The notes under the pieces are model-generated. The model saw only the letters and a program-made list of their open reading frames with translations. It had not been told where the DNA came from and did no database searches. 48,321 bases of DNA from Microbacterium sp. (GTDB lineage Bacteria > Actinomycetota > Actinomycetes > Actinomycetales > Microbacteriaceae): assembly GCF_011620665.1 (NCBI RefSeq), contig NZ_WOYQ01000016.1, positions 1-48,321 of the forward strand. Reading direction: 5' to 3'. A program made the position numbers and the translations under genes. Numbering within the stretch: the stretch's first letter is position 1; every line of letters begins with the position of its first letter. This document shows positions 8,603-17,471 of this stretch, in pieces.

Positions 8603-9169
8603 GTGGCTGTTCTTCCGATTCGAATCATGGGCGACGCCGGCCTGCACTCCCCCGCCGCCCCCGTCGACGAGATCACCGACGAGATCCGCACGCTCGTGGC
8701 GGACATGTTCGACACGATGGATGCCGCGCCCGGCGTGGGGCTCGCGGCCCCTCAGGTGGGCGTCTCGCTGCGGATATACACCTATGGCTATCAGGATGAC
8801 GACGGCGGCCCCTGGCGCGGTGTGATCATCAACCCGGAACTGTGGATGCGGCCGATCGAACCCGGCGCACCCGACCCCGAGGAAGAGTCGGAAGGATGCC
8901 TGTCGTTCCCCGGCGAGCGTTTTCCGCTTCGCCGCTCGGACGAGGTCCTGGTCACGGGTTCGGATCTCGACGGGAACCCGGTCCGCATCGAAGTGACCGG
9001 GTGGCGCGCGAGGATCATGCAGCACGAATACGATCATCTGGACGGCATCCTGTACCTCGACCGGCTCGACGACGGCGAATGGAAGACGGTTCAGAAACTC
9101 GCGCGCAAGCGCGGGTGGGGAGTGACGGGGCAGTCCTGGACCCCCGGCGTCGACGATATCGACGCGTGA
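8603..9169 (+). CDS. def: Peptide deformylase
   Basis: This metalloenzyme removes the N-formyl group from nascent proteins. All three family motifs are present: GVGLAAPQVG (motif I, GxGLAAPQ), EGCLSFPGE (motif II, EGCLS with a metal-binding Cys) and QHEYDHLDG (motif III, HExxH giving two metal-binding His and the catalytic Glu). The 188-residue length suits an actinobacterial type I/III-like deformylase. The GTG start at 8603 has no Shine-Dalgarno sequence but a TAGGCT box six bases upstream, consistent with leaderless translation. A strong hairpin lies shortly downstream, between def and tRNA-Asn. The neighbouring CAT-anticodon tRNA is thematically related if it is the initiator. Confidence 0.97.
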   Translation: MAVLPIRIMGDAGLHSPAAPVDEITDEIRTLVADMFDTMDAAPGVGLAAPQVGVSLRIYTYGYQDDDGGPWRGVIINPELWMRPIEPGAPDPEEESEGCLSFPGERFPLRRSDEVLVTGSDLDGNPVRIEVTGWRARIMQHEYDHLDGILYLDRLDDGEWKTVQKLARKRGWGVTGQSWTPGVDDIDA

Positions 9170-9194
9170 CATCGCCCATGATCCAGGTGACGAA

Positions 9195-9226
9195 GAAGGG
9201 CCCCGGAGTGGAGTCCAGGGCCCTTC
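9195..9226. terminator. Bidirectional hairpin between def and tRNA-Asn
   Basis: GAAGGGCCC (9195-9203) and GGGCCCTTC (9218-9226) form a perfect 9-bp stem with a 14-base loop. It sits 25 bases after the def stop and one base beyond the 3' end of the opposing tRNA-Asn, so it can serve both. No long U-tract is present, as is usual in high-GC actinobacteria. Confidence 0.7.
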
Positions 9227-9227
9227 G

Positions 9228-9300
9228 CTCCCCGGCTTGGACTCGAACCAAGAACCTGCCGGTTAACAGCCGGCTGCTCTGCCAATTGAGCTACCGAGGA
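9228..9300 (-). tRNA. tRNA-Asn (GTT anticodon)
   Basis: The 73-base minus-strand gene has acceptor stem TCCTCGG/CCGGGGA, T8-A9, a D-arm starting GCTC, anticodon arm GCCGG-CTGTTAA-CCGGC, and a T-arm CTTGG-TTCGAGT-CCAAG. Discriminator G73 fits tRNA-Asn. CCA is not encoded. All stems pair, apart from a T-G wobble in the acceptor. Confidence 0.96.
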
Positions 9301-9381
9301 TCAGCCACCCGCGAGCGGGCAACCAGACCATCCTAGCAAGACTCGACCGGTGCTGACGACGCGTGGGCCCATCGGCGCGTG

Positions 9382-10158
9382 TCACAGCGCGAGAGCATTG
9401 CGACCGTCCGGCGTCCACACGAGCTCTCCACCACCGCGGCCGCATCCGACGATATGACCGGCGCGCAGCACCACGACGTCGGCTTGAAGCTCGCGCACCG
9501 TCTCCGAGTCGTTGGTGACCACGAGGAGCGCCATGCCCGCGTGCTCGCGACGCCGCAGCAGTGCGTCCCGCGCCGCACGGCGCACTCCGATATCGAGGTT
9601 CGCGTAAGGATCATCCCCGATGAACACCAGCGGCTCAAGAATCAGGGCGCGGGCGAGCGCGACACGCTGGCGCATCCCCGAGCTCAACTCATAGGGGTAC
9701 TTCGCGGCGGCGCCCAGCGGCAGTTCGAGCTCATCCAGCAACCCCGCTACACGGATCGCCAGCCCACGTGGATTCACGCTGCGATCGCGCGCCATGATCG
9801 GCTCGCTGATGACGTCCTCGACGGTCAGGCGTGAGGGAAGGCTCGATCCAGCGCCCTGGGCGAGGTACCCGGTGAGAACGCCCCTCACCCGGAGCCTGCG
9901 ACCCCCGCGCCGCACCGATATGCCCGTAACCCAGGCATCACCTCCGGCCACGGTCAATCCATCGTGGCGGACTCCGGACAGGATCGCGGCCAGGCTGGAC
10001 TTTCCGGCACCGGTCGGGCCCATGATCGCCAAGGCTCCGCCGCGCTGGAGCGTGAACGTCATGCCGTCGATGACGCGCACTCCGCCGCGGTCGAGCGACA
10101 GGTCCGCGGCGCGGATGGCTGGGGCGTCATCGGCGATGCGGGGCATGGGCTTCATCAT
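9382..10158 (-). CDS. ABC-type ATPase subunit, Walker B glutamate replaced by aspartate
   Basis: This 258-residue nucleotide-binding subunit has Walker A GPTGAGKSS (47-55), a Q-loop region GYLAQGAGSS, signature LSSGMRQRVALARAL and D-loop region NLD. The Walker B segment reads LVFIGDDPYANLD. The first Asp is in place, but the next position, normally the catalytic Glu of LLLLDEP, is Asp, and no clear H-loop His follows (VVTNDSETV). Hydrolysis may therefore be slow. No permease or binding protein lies nearby. It sits 21 bases after dnaG, apparently in the same operon. It resembles oligopeptide/nickel-type ATPases such as DppD. Function is unknown; a regulatory or orphan subunit is possible. Confidence 0.8.
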   Translation of the reverse strand: MMKPMPRIADDAPAIRAADLSLDRGGVRVIDGMTFTLQRGGALAIMGPTGAGKSSLAAILSGVRHDGLTVAGGDAWVTGISVRRGGRRLRVRGVLTGYLAQGAGSSLPSRLTVEDVISEPIMARDRSVNPRGLAIRVAGLLDELELPLGAAAKYPYELSSGMRQRVALARALILEPLVFIGDDPYANLDIGVRRAARDALLRRREHAGMALLVVTNDSETVRELQADVVVLRAGHIVGCGRGGGELVWTPDGRNALAL

Positions 10159-10179
10159 TCCCCGTTCGCTCCGACCACG

Positions 10180-12042
10180 CTACTTCTCCTCGCTGAGCGC
10201 TTGTCGGCGCTGATCGAGGTCACGGAGGGCGAGGCGGACGCTGCGGCCTTCGGACGAATCCGCCGGCAGGCGCTGAATCGCCCCGAGGAGTTCACTCTTC
10301 TCGCGGTCGATCGCGCGCACGCGCAGGCGCAGGCAGAGCGAGCGTGCGGACGCCTTCGCCTCCGACTCTGTCAGCGCGGGGAACGTCGCCGTGAGAAGCT
10401 CGACCGCGAGTGACCGGAGCGGCTCCCGGGTAGCCTCGACCGCAGCAGCGGCCCAACCGACGCGGGTGCGATCGGGCTGTGCCGCGATCGAGAGCCGAAC
10501 AGCATCCAACGCAGGATGTGACATCGGCAGCGCCAGGGCGGCATCCGTCTCGGCCGCGTCCAAGAGGTGACCGTACTGCAGCACGCCCATGAGGGCATCG
10601 CGCTCGAGGGCGACGTCGGCCGTACGGGGGAGAGCGGCGATCGTGACCCGGTCGGCCGCGAGCGTCTGCTCAGCCGTTCTCGTCGCCACAGGATGCGGTG
10701 AAGCGAGGGGGGCAGCCGTCGCGCGCGTGGCACGCGCGGCACGTTCGACGGCCGGACGCACCTCGCCGAGGTCCATCCCGAGCTTCCGGGCGAGGACGTG
10801 TATGTACCCCGGCCGTAGCGCAGGGTCGCGGATTTCGGCGACGATCGGCGCCGCGGCGCGAAGGGCGCCGACGCGTCCCTCGACGGTGGAGAGGTCGAAG
10901 ACAGCGAGCCGCTGGTCCATCACGAACTCGAACATCGGGGTCTTGTCGTCCATGATCGCGCGGACGGCGGCATCGCCTCGGTGCAGGCGCAGGTCGCACG
11001 GATCGAGGCCGTCCGGGCCGACAGCGACATAGGTCTGCGCGGCGAAGCGCTTCTCTTCGCTGAAGGCGCGCAAGGCGGCCTTCTGACCGGCGGCGTCCGG
11101 ATCGAAGGTGAAGACGACTTCCCCGGATGCCGTGTCGTCACCCATCACACGGCGGAGCACCGTGATGTGATCGGAGCCGAACGCGGTGCCGCAGCTGGCG
11201 ATTGCCGTCGTGATCCCGGCGAGGTGACACGCCATCACGTCGGTGTACCCCTCCACGACGACGACGCTGTGCGACCGCGAGATCTCCCTCTTGGCGAGGT
11301 CGAGACCGTAGAGGACCTGCGCCTTCTTGTAGATCGGGGTCTCCGGCGTGTTGAGGTACTTCGGTCCCTGGTCGTCCTCGTACAACTTCCGCGCGCCGAA
11401 GCCGATCGTCTGACCGGTCACATCACGGATCGGCCAGACCAGTCGCCCGCGAAAGCGGTCATAGACCCCGCGCTGCCCCTGAGAGAGCAGGCCCGCCGCC
11501 GTGAGTTCCTGCTCGGTGAAGCCCTGCGTCTTGAGTGCATCGCGCAGCCCGTTCCAGCCCTTCGGTGCATAGCCCACACCGAAGTGCGCTGCTGCGCCCG
11601 CGTCGAAGCCCCGCTCGCCGAGGAAACGACGCGCCGCTTCCGCTTCGGGCGAAGACAGCCGGCTCCGGAACCACTCCGCGGCGGCGGAGTTGGCCTGATA
11701 GAGCCGCGTGCGTCCGCTCGTCTCTGGGGCGACTCCCCCATCCTCGTAGTGCAGTTCAAAGCCGATTCTGGCAGCAAGACGCTCGACAGCCTCCGTGAAG
11801 GACACGTGGTCCATCGAGCGGAGGAATGAGTAGACGTCTCCGGACTCGCCGCAGCCGAAGCAGTGGTAGTACCCGACCTGTGGGCGCACGTGGAAGCTCG
11901 GACTCCGCTCGTCGTGAAAGGGACACAGGCCCTTCATCGAGCCGACCCCCGCTGATTTCAGAGCGACGCGCTCCCCGACGATATCGGCGATATTCGTGCG
12001 AGCCTTCACCTCGTCGACATCCTCTTGCCTGATCCGCGCCAT
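10180..12042 (-). CDS. dnaG: DNA primase DnaG
   Basis: DnaG makes RNA primers at the replication fork. The start MARIRQEDVDEV overlaps the dgt stop by one base (TGATG), giving a 620-residue protein. A CHC2 zinc ribbon begins near residue 40 (CPFHDERSPSFH, then YHCFGCGESGD). The catalytic core with its TOPRIM fold follows, with VVVEGYTDVMA carrying the metal-binding Glu and FTFDPDAAGQKAA carrying the DxD-like pair. The C-terminal ~170 residues are helical and likely form the DnaB-binding region. The upstream open frame belongs to another frame of dgt. It is the third gene of dusB-dgt-dnaG-ABC. Confidence 0.97.
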   Translation of the reverse strand: MARIRQEDVDEVKARTNIADIVGERVALKSAGVGSMKGLCPFHDERSPSFHVRPQVGYYHCFGCGESGDVYSFLRSMDHVSFTEAVERLAARIGFELHYEDGGVAPETSGRTRLYQANSAAAEWFRSRLSSPEAEAARRFLGERGFDAGAAAHFGVGYAPKGWNGLRDALKTQGFTEQELTAAGLLSQGQRGVYDRFRGRLVWPIRDVTGQTIGFGARKLYEDDQGPKYLNTPETPIYKKAQVLYGLDLAKREISRSHSVVVVEGYTDVMACHLAGITTAIASCGTAFGSDHITVLRRVMGDDTASGEVVFTFDPDAAGQKAALRAFSEEKRFAAQTYVAVGPDGLDPCDLRLHRGDAAVRAIMDDKTPMFEFVMDQRLAVFDLSTVEGRVGALRAAAPIVAEIRDPALRPGYIHVLARKLGMDLGEVRPAVERAARATRATAAPLASPHPVATRTAEQTLAADRVTIAALPRTADVALERDALMGVLQYGHLLDAAETDAALALPMSHPALDAVRLSIAAQPDRTRVGWAAAAVEATREPLRSLAVELLTATFPALTESEAKASARSLCLRLRVRAIDREKSELLGAIQRLPADSSEGRSVRLALRDLDQRRQALSEEK

Positions 12043-13463
12043 CAGAAGCCCTCGGCCGGTACGGCCCCGACCCCGAGGCCGGTCGCGAGGTCGGGACCCA
12101 GTCCCTCGATCGGCTCCGGCAGCGCATAGGCATGCGCGGCAGTGACGCGTTCCCCCGACGACCGCAAACCGAGCTCCCTCAGGTCGACCGGTCCCACCAA
12201 GCGGGCGTGCCACTCGATGGCAGACCGGTCGGTCAGGCTCGCGACCTGGTCGACGACGACCCGGCGACGCGCAGAATCGGTGGAGGCCGCAGCGAAATCC
12301 TCGGCGTAGAGATGATCCAACTGGTCGGGGCGCTCCCATAGCGCCGTGGCGAGCCTGCCCAGTACGCGGCGTTGCTCCCTGTACAGGCCCTTCCGGCCTT
12401 CGATCGACACGACGAAGGCCCCGATAACGCCCTTGAGGACGGCCATCTCCACCTCGATGACGCGCGGAATCACCATGCGTCCGCGGAACCGCGTCAGCAC
12501 GGGTGCCGCGTAGGACTCGCGCGTGGCGGCCGTCGCGGCGCGTGCGAACCGGCCGATCACGTCGCTCGTGAGGTTCTTCAGCCGCGCCACGGCCGCGCGC
12601 GAGCCATCGAACCCGGCGATCCATTCCGGCAGTCGAGTCAGCCGGAAGAGCGCATCGCCGAGCTCATCTCGCGAGAACTCGTTTCCGACCCACGAGCGGA
12701 TCGCGGTCAACAGCGCCTCATGCTCCCGCGCATCCAAGAGCCGGCGCGGATCGAGGTAGCCGTTGAGGATCGCGTCCTCGAAATCATGCACCGAGTACGC
12801 GATGTCGTCCGACAGGTCCATGACCTCGGCCTCGATGCAGCGCACGCGCCCGGGCGCACCCTCGCGCATCCACCGGAACACCGCTTCGTCCTCCGGATAC
12901 ACGCCGAACTTCAGCCGCCCTCCGGGATCGAGAATCGCGTGTTCGACGTTCCAGGGGTATTTGCACGCGGCATCCAGACTCGCTCTCGTGAGATTGAGCC
13001 CGAAGCTGCCGCCATCCGCATCGACGACCTTGGGCTCCAGTCGGGAGAGGATGCGAAGCGATTGCGCATTGCCCTCGAATCCGCCGATGTCCACGGCCCA
13101 ATCGTTCAGTGCCCGCTCACCGTTGTGGCCGAACGGCGGGTGGCCCAGGTCGTGACTGAGGCATGCTGTATCGACCACGTCGGGAGAGAGCTCGAGCGCG
13201 ATCGCGAGCTCTCTCCCGACCTGTGCGACTTCGAGCGAATGCGTGAGGCGGTTGCGGGCGAAATCGGCCGGGCTCGCAGGGCTGAGCACCTGCGTCTTGG
13301 CCGCGAGGCGCCGCAGCGCCGCTGAGTGCAGTACGCGAGCACGGTCGCGCGCGAAGCCGTCGCGGCGCGAGCGATGCAGTTCGGGATGGAAGCGCTCCAC
13401 GTCGTGCTCGTCGTAGCCGGCCGGGCGGCCCGCCGAGATGCCGACACCTCCCGCCTCAGCCAC
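12042..13463 (-). CDS. dgt: Deoxyguanosinetriphosphate triphosphohydrolase-like protein
   Basis: This HD-superfamily enzyme hydrolyses dNTPs to deoxynucleosides and triphosphate, helping to control dNTP pools. Metal-binding motifs are NRLTHSLEVAQVG and CLSHDLGHPPFGHNGE (the HD pair), with a later Asp in DLSDDIAYSVHDFEDA. I start at GTG 13463, in VAEAGGVGIS, which overlaps the dusB stop by eight bases and gives 473 residues. GTG 13466 is equally possible. The longer upstream frame lies inside dusB. The stop shares one base with the dnaG start, so dgt and dnaG are coupled, fitting a shared replication role. Confidence 0.92.
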   Translation of the reverse strand: MAEAGGVGISAGRPAGYDEHDVERFHPELHRSRRDGFARDRARVLHSAALRRLAAKTQVLSPASPADFARNRLTHSLEVAQVGRELAIALELSPDVVDTACLSHDLGHPPFGHNGERALNDWAVDIGGFEGNAQSLRILSRLEPKVVDADGGSFGLNLTRASLDAACKYPWNVEHAILDPGGRLKFGVYPEDEAVFRWMREGAPGRVRCIEAEVMDLSDDIAYSVHDFEDAILNGYLDPRRLLDAREHEALLTAIRSWVGNEFSRDELGDALFRLTRLPEWIAGFDGSRAAVARLKNLTSDVIGRFARAATAATRESYAAPVLTRFRGRMVIPRVIEVEMAVLKGVIGAFVVSIEGRKGLYREQRRVLGRLATALWERPDQLDHLYAEDFAAASTDSARRRVVVDQVASLTDRSAIEWHARLVGPVDLRELGLRSSGERVTAAHAYALPEPIEGLGPDLATGLGVGAVPAEGF

Positions 13464-14628
13464 CACTGTGGTCCAGCTCAGCGTCGGCCATGGCAGATGA
13501 CTCCGCGGCATCGAGCTCACGCGAATCCAGCCAGCGATCCGGTAGCGCGGGGCGCTTGGGCGTACCGGCGCGTCCTCGCTGCCCCTCTGCGGCGGCACCC
13601 GGGTAGGGAGCGGCGAGGTCGAGGGTCGCGAGAAGAACGTCGATCTCGGCAAGACTGGAGACGGTCGCCAACGCCGCGCGCGTCTCGCCGCCCACGGGAT
13701 ACCCCTTGAAGTACCAGGCGACATGCTTGCGCATGTCGCGGCATCCGCGCCCCTCGTCCTCGAAGAACTCGACGAGAAGTTCGGCGTGGCGTCGAAACGC
13801 GTCCGCGACGAAGCCGAGAGTCGCATCGACCGGCGGCCGGTGTACCCCGGCCGGACCGCCCAGAGCGCGCGCCAGATCGCCGAACAGCCACGGCCGGCCC
13901 AGACAGCCGCGTCCGACCACGACACCGTCGCAACCGGTGACTGCCATCATCCGTTGAGCGTCCTCCGCTGCCCAGATGTCGCCATTGCCGAGAACCGGGA
14001 TCCCGGTGACCGCGCGCTTCAGCTTCGCTATCGCGTCCCAGTCGGCGGTCCCGGAATAGAACTCCGCCGCCGTGCGGGCGTGCAGAGCGACGGCGGCGAC
14101 CCCCGCATCCTCTGCGATTCGACCCGCGTCGAGATAGGTCAGGTGACCTTCATCGATGCCCTTGCGCATCTTCACCGTCAGAGGGATGTGGTCGGCGGCG
14201 CGGGCCGCGCGGGTAACGATCTCGCGGAAGAGTCCGAGCTTCCACGGGAGAGCCGCACCGCCGCCTTTCCGGGTCACCTTGGGAACCGGGCAGCCGAAGT
14301 TCAGATCGATGTGGTCGGCGCGATTCTCCTCGACCAGGATGCGTACTGCCGCCTCGGTCGTTTCAGGATCCACCCCGTAGAGCTGAATCGAGCGCGGCGT
14401 CTCTGATTCATGGTGTCGGATGAGCCGCAACGTGGCGTCATTGCGTTCGACGAGGGCGCGCGTCGTGATCATCTCGCTGACGTAGAGTCCCGCGCCATAC
14501 TCTCGGCATAGCCGACGGAACGCCGTATTGGTGATGCCGGCCATGGGCGCGAGTACGACGGGTGCATCCATCGTGATCGGGCCGATCCTCAGTGACGGGG
14601 CCGGTGCGGGGGCAAGAGGGGTGGACAT
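13456..14628 (-). CDS. dusB: tRNA-dihydrouridine synthase, DusB family
   Basis: This flavin enzyme reduces specific uridines in tRNA D-loops. The 390-residue protein has the TIM-barrel FMN-binding start LAPMAGITNTAFRRLCREYG, the catalytic cysteine in DLNFGCPVPKVTRKGGG, HARTAAEFYSG, and phosphate-binding GNGDIWAAEDA plus GVVVGRGCLGRPW. The C-terminal helical domain is typical of NifR3/DusB proteins. It heads the dusB-dgt-dnaG-ABC unit, divergent from the glutathione peroxidase gene. GAGAAT lies 6-7 bases before the ATG, a weak -10 candidate for leaderless transcription. Confidence 0.94.
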   Translation of the reverse strand: MSTPLAPAPAPSLRIGPITMDAPVVLAPMAGITNTAFRRLCREYGAGLYVSEMITTRALVERNDATLRLIRHHESETPRSIQLYGVDPETTEAAVRILVEENRADHIDLNFGCPVPKVTRKGGGAALPWKLGLFREIVTRAARAADHIPLTVKMRKGIDEGHLTYLDAGRIAEDAGVAAVALHARTAAEFYSGTADWDAIAKLKRAVTGIPVLGNGDIWAAEDAQRMMAVTGCDGVVVGRGCLGRPWLFGDLARALGGPAGVHRPPVDATLGFVADAFRRHAELLVEFFEDEGRGCRDMRKHVAWYFKGYPVGGETRAALATVSSLAEIDVLLATLDLAAPYPGAAAEGQRGRAGTPKRPALPDRWLDSRELDAAESSAMADAELDHSGG

Positions 14629-14676
14629 TCATTCCATTCTCCCAGAGAACATCGGCCCGGTCGCGCCGCGGCGACA

Positions 14677-14682
14677 TATCGT
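14677..14682 (+). promoter_or_regulatory. Candidate -10 box of the glutathione peroxidase gene
   Basis: TATCGT matches TAnnnT and lies seven bases before the ATG at 14690, with no Shine-Dalgarno sequence, suggesting a leaderless transcript. No -35 is evident. Confidence 0.45.
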
Positions 14683-14689
14683 GGACAAC

Positions 14690-15193
14690 ATGGCCGATAC
14701 CCAGACAGTGAACATCCGTGACATCGCCTTCCAGACCGCCGACGGCGCGGAGCAGACTCTTGCAGACTTCGGTGACAAGGCGATCCTCATCGTCAACGTC
14801 GCTTCAAAGTGCGGCCTCGCGCCGCAGTATGAGCAGCTCGAGGAGCTCCAGCGTGCCTACGGCGAGCGAGGACTGCAGGTCGTCGGTTTCCCGTGCAACC
14901 AGTTCATGGGTCAGGAGCCGGGCTCGATGGAGGAGATCCTCGAGTACTGCTCGACGACCTGGGGAGTGAGCTTCCCCGTGATGGACAAGATCCGCGTGAA
15001 CGGCGCGCATGCGGCCCCGCTCTACAAGGCGCTGAAGAAGTCGCCGAACGTAGAGGGCGCACGGGGCCCGATCATGTGGAACTTCGAGAAGTTCCTCATC
15101 GCCCCGTCTGGCGACGTGCACCGCTTCCGCCCGCAGACCAAGCCCGACGACCCCGAGGTGGTCGCCGCGATCGAGGCGAGCCTCCCCGCCTGA
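14690..15193 (+). CDS. Cysteine-type glutathione peroxidase family protein
   Basis: This 167-residue thioredoxin-fold peroxidase reduces peroxides, in bacteria usually with thioredoxin or mycothiol-linked donors rather than glutathione. The peroxidatic cysteine is in NVASKCGLAPQYEQLEEL, where vertebrate enzymes have selenocysteine. The conserved Gln is in GFPCNQFMGQEPGS and the catalytic Trp/Asn in IMWNFEKFLI. I start at ATG 14690 (MADTQTVNIRD); GTG 14681 in frame would add three residues. The stop abuts the stop of the convergent DsbA-like gene with no intervening base. Confidence 0.93.
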   Translation: MADTQTVNIRDIAFQTADGAEQTLADFGDKAILIVNVASKCGLAPQYEQLEELQRAYGERGLQVVGFPCNQFMGQEPGSMEEILEYCSTTWGVSFPVMDKIRVNGAHAAPLYKALKKSPNVEGARGPIMWNFEKFLIAPSGDVHRFRPQTKPDDPEVVAAIEASLPA

Positions 15194-15859
15194 TCAGGCC
15201 GACTGGCGCTCGGCCCACACCTGGCGCGTGATCTGAGCGAACGCGTCGGGCGGCTGAGCACCGCTGACGCCGTACTTCCCGTCGATCACGAAGAACGGCA
15301 CGCCCTGGATGCCGTACGCCTGCGCCTGCTCCTGGTCAGCTCGCACATCCGCCAGGTACCGGCCCGACACGAGCGCATCCCGCGCGGCATCGGGGTCGAG
15401 ACCGACCTCTGCGGCCAGCTCCACGAGATCGTCGATGCGTCCGACATGGCGGCCCTCTGTGAAGTACGCTGCCATCAAGCGCTCCTCCATCGCGTGCTGT
15501 GCGTGCTGTGCCTTCGCGAAATGCAGCAGTTCATGCGCTTTGACGGTATTGGTGTGCTTCAGCAGGTCGAAACGATACTCCAGCCCTGCCGCTGCTGCGA
15601 CACCCGTGACGTTCTCGAGCATCTCTCGCACGCGCTCGCGCGGCATTCCCTTGTGCCCACTCAAGAACTCGAGCTCGTCACCATCGAAATCAACGGGGGT
15701 GTCGGGGGAAAGCTCGAACGAGTGGAAGGTCACCTCCACCCGCGGAGCATCGGGATCGTCGGCCACGACAGCCAGTCCGTTCTCCAGGTTGCGCTTCCCT
15801 ATGTAGCACCAGGGGCACGCGATGTCACTCCATACGTCGATCTTGATGGCATTCGTCAC
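15194..15859 (-). CDS. DsbA/FrnE-family thiol oxidoreductase
   Basis: This is a 221-residue cytoplasmic thioredoxin-fold protein with no signal peptide. The N-terminus KIDVWSDIACPWCYIGKRN carries the CPWC redox pair of the FrnE branch, and a helical insert follows. A cis-Pro region GVPFFVIDGKYGVSGAQPP completes the active site. I choose the GTG at 15859 (MTNAIKIDVW); the upstream frame is a shadow of uppS. It lies 29 bases after uppS, probably in the recO-uppS operon. Its partner is unknown, and disulfide isomerase or oxidoreductase activity is inferred from the family. Confidence 0.88.
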   Translation of the reverse strand: MTNAIKIDVWSDIACPWCYIGKRNLENGLAVVADDPDAPRVEVTFHSFELSPDTPVDFDGDELEFLSGHKGMPRERVREMLENVTGVAAAAGLEYRFDLLKHTNTVKAHELLHFAKAQHAQHAMEERLMAAYFTEGRHVGRIDDLVELAAEVGLDPDAARDALVSGRYLADVRADQEQAQAYGIQGVPFFVIDGKYGVSGAQPPDAFAQITRQVWAERQSA

Positions 15860-15888
15860 CTCAGTGGCAACGAGCGGGACACCCGGAT

Positions 15889-16710
15889 CTATTCCCCGGC
15901 CGGTCGGTCGATCGCAGCACCGAAGCGGCGGTCGCGGTCCAGGTACGTCCCGATGGCGTGCCAGAGGTCGGTGCGGGAGAAATCCGGCCAGAGCGTGTCC
16001 AGGAACACCAGTTCGGCGTACGCAGACTCCCACAGCAGGAAGTTCGACGTGCGCTGCTCTCCGGAGGAACGCACGAACAGGTCGACGTCGGGCATGTCGC
16101 GGATGTAGAGGTGGCGACGAATCGTCTTCTCGCTGATCGCAGAGGGCTTGAGCCGCCCGGCGGCGATCTCGTCGCCGATGCTCCGCATCGCGTCGACGAG
16201 CTCGATGCGGCCACCGTAGTTGATGCACATCGTCAGCGTCAGCGTGCCATTGGCCGCGGTCAGCTGCTCGGCGATGCGCAGTTCTTTGATGACCGATCCC
16301 CAGAGGCGGGGCTGCCGTCCGGCCCAGCGGATCCGCACGCCCCACTCGTTGAGCTGATCACGGCGACGGCGCAGCACGTCACGGTTGTACCCCATGAGGA
16401 ATCGGACTTCGTCGGGCGAGCGGCTCCAGTTCTCCGTCGAGAACGCGTAGACGCTGAGGTGTCTGACGCCCGCCTGAATCGCTCCGGCGACCACATCCAG
16501 GAGCACTTCCTCCCCCGCTCGATGCCCCTCGATCCGGGGGAGCCCGCGACGATTGGCCCAGCGTCCGTTTCCGTCCATGACGATCGCCACGTGCGCCGGC
16601 ACACTCCCCGCGGGAAAGGGCGGCGGCTGGATCCCGGTCCAGTCGAGCGGGCGATACGGCATCGCGTCGCGGTGAGTGAACGGCTTGGGAGCACGGGCGG
16701 GAAAGATCAT
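15889..16710 (-). CDS. uppS: Isoprenyl transferase (undecaprenyl/decaprenyl diphosphate synthase)
   Basis: This cis-prenyltransferase condenses isopentenyl diphosphate units into the polyprenyl lipid carrier for cell-wall synthesis. Motifs are [11 protein letters not shown] with the catalytic Asp46, [24 protein letters not shown], and [20 protein letters not shown] near the C-terminus. The 273-residue product starts at ATG 16710, which overlaps the recO stop by four bases (ATGA). The longer upstream frame is inside recO. The product chain length (C30, C50 or C55) cannot be read from sequence. Confidence 0.95.
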   Translation of the reverse strand: MIFPARAPKPFTHRDAMPYRPLDWTGIQPPPFPAGSVPAHVAIVMDGNGRWANRRGLPRIEGHRAGEEVLLDVVAGAIQAGVRHLSVYAFSTENWSRSPDEVRFLMGYNRDVLRRRRDQLNEWGVRIRWAGRQPRLWGSVIKELRIAEQLTAANGTLTLTMCINYGGRIELVDAMRSIGDEIAAGRLKPSAISEKTIRRHLYIRDMPDVDLFVRSSGEQRTSNFLLWESAYAELVFLDTLWPDFSRTDLWHAIGTYLDRDRRFGAAIDRPAGE

Positions 16711-17435
16711 CGCGTGCTCTCCATGAGCGACAGCGAGCGAATTCCACGCTCGAGATGCCACTGGGCATATGCCGCGACGAGCCCGGACGCCGATGCGGTG
16801 GCAGGGCCCGATGCGGCATCCACGGCATCCCACTCCCCAGCGATCAGCGCGCGCAGGAGGTCGCCGGTCTCGGGACGCAGGCGAGCGGAGCCCGCGGGCG
16901 CACAATCGTTGCACACCGTTCCACCCAGTTGTGCGACGAACCAGTCGTGCGGTCCGGCCCGTCCGCAGCGGGCGCAGTCGCCGAGCCCGGGCGCCCAGCC
17001 GGAGAGGGCCATGGCGCGCAGGAGATACGAATCCAGGACCGACCGAGATGCGTGCACACCCTGCGCGAGGGTACGCAACCCCCCCACCAGGAGCAGATAC
17101 TGCTGAGGGGTGGATTCGGCTTCGTTGAGCCGATCAGCCGTCTCGACCATCGCGTGTGCGGCGGTGTAGCGGTCGTAGTGGACCGCTATCTGGGCCCCGT
17201 ACGATGCCAGCGATTCGGCCTGCTGGACGACATCGAGCGATCGCCCTTCGTACAGCTGCACATCGGCGACCATGAAGGGCTCCAGCCGAGCGCCGAAGCG
17301 CGACGACGTACGCCGTACGCCTTTCGCCACGGCACGGATCTTGCCGTGGCGGCGGCTGAGCATCGTCAGGATGCGATCCGCTTCCCCGAGCTTGTGGGTA
17401 CGCAGGACCACGACTTCGTCGCGGTAGGTGGGCAC
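16707..17435 (-). CDS. recO: DNA repair protein RecO
   Basis: RecO loads RecA and anneals DNA during recombinational repair. The 242-residue protein has the N-terminal OB-fold start [20 protein letters not shown] and [13 protein letters not shown] helical domain follows, then a four-cysteine zinc knuckle ([10 protein letters not shown] then TVCNDCAP). The GTG start at 17435 has GATAAT six bases upstream on the minus strand and no Shine-Dalgarno, so the mRNA is probably leaderless. It heads recO-uppS-DsbA, and its stop overlaps uppS. Confidence 0.95.
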   Translation of the reverse strand: MPTYRDEVVVLRTHKLGEADRILTMLSRRHGKIRAVAKGVRRTSSRFGARLEPFMVADVQLYEGRSLDVVQQAESLASYGAQIAVHYDRYTAAHAMVETADRLNEAESTPQQYLLLVGGLRTLAQGVHASRSVLDSYLLRAMALSGWAPGLGDCARCGRAGPHDWFVAQLGGTVCNDCAPAGSARLRPETGDLLRALIAGEWDAVDAASGPATASASGLVAAYAQWHLERGIRSLSLMESTR

Positions 17436-17471
17436 TCAACGATTATCGCCCTCACGGGCGACAATGGATGC
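17436..17471. promoter_or_regulatory. 36-bp divergent leaderless promoter region, recO and TRIC-type gene
   Basis: On the minus strand GATAAT (17442-17447) lies six bases before the recO GTG. On the plus strand GACAAT (17460-17465) lies six bases before the GTG at 17472. Both arrangements place transcription start at the first codon base. The plus-strand box is the weaker match. Confidence 0.5.

Noticed and set aside
12042-13925. Long open frame extending dgt upstream into dusB
   Set aside because: The extension overlies dusB in another frame and has no dgt homology; the overlap start at 13463 gives a normal protein.
16755-17471. Long open frame extending the TRIC-type gene upstream over recO
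   Set aside because: It is a high-GC shadow of recO; TRIC homology begins at GTG 17472.
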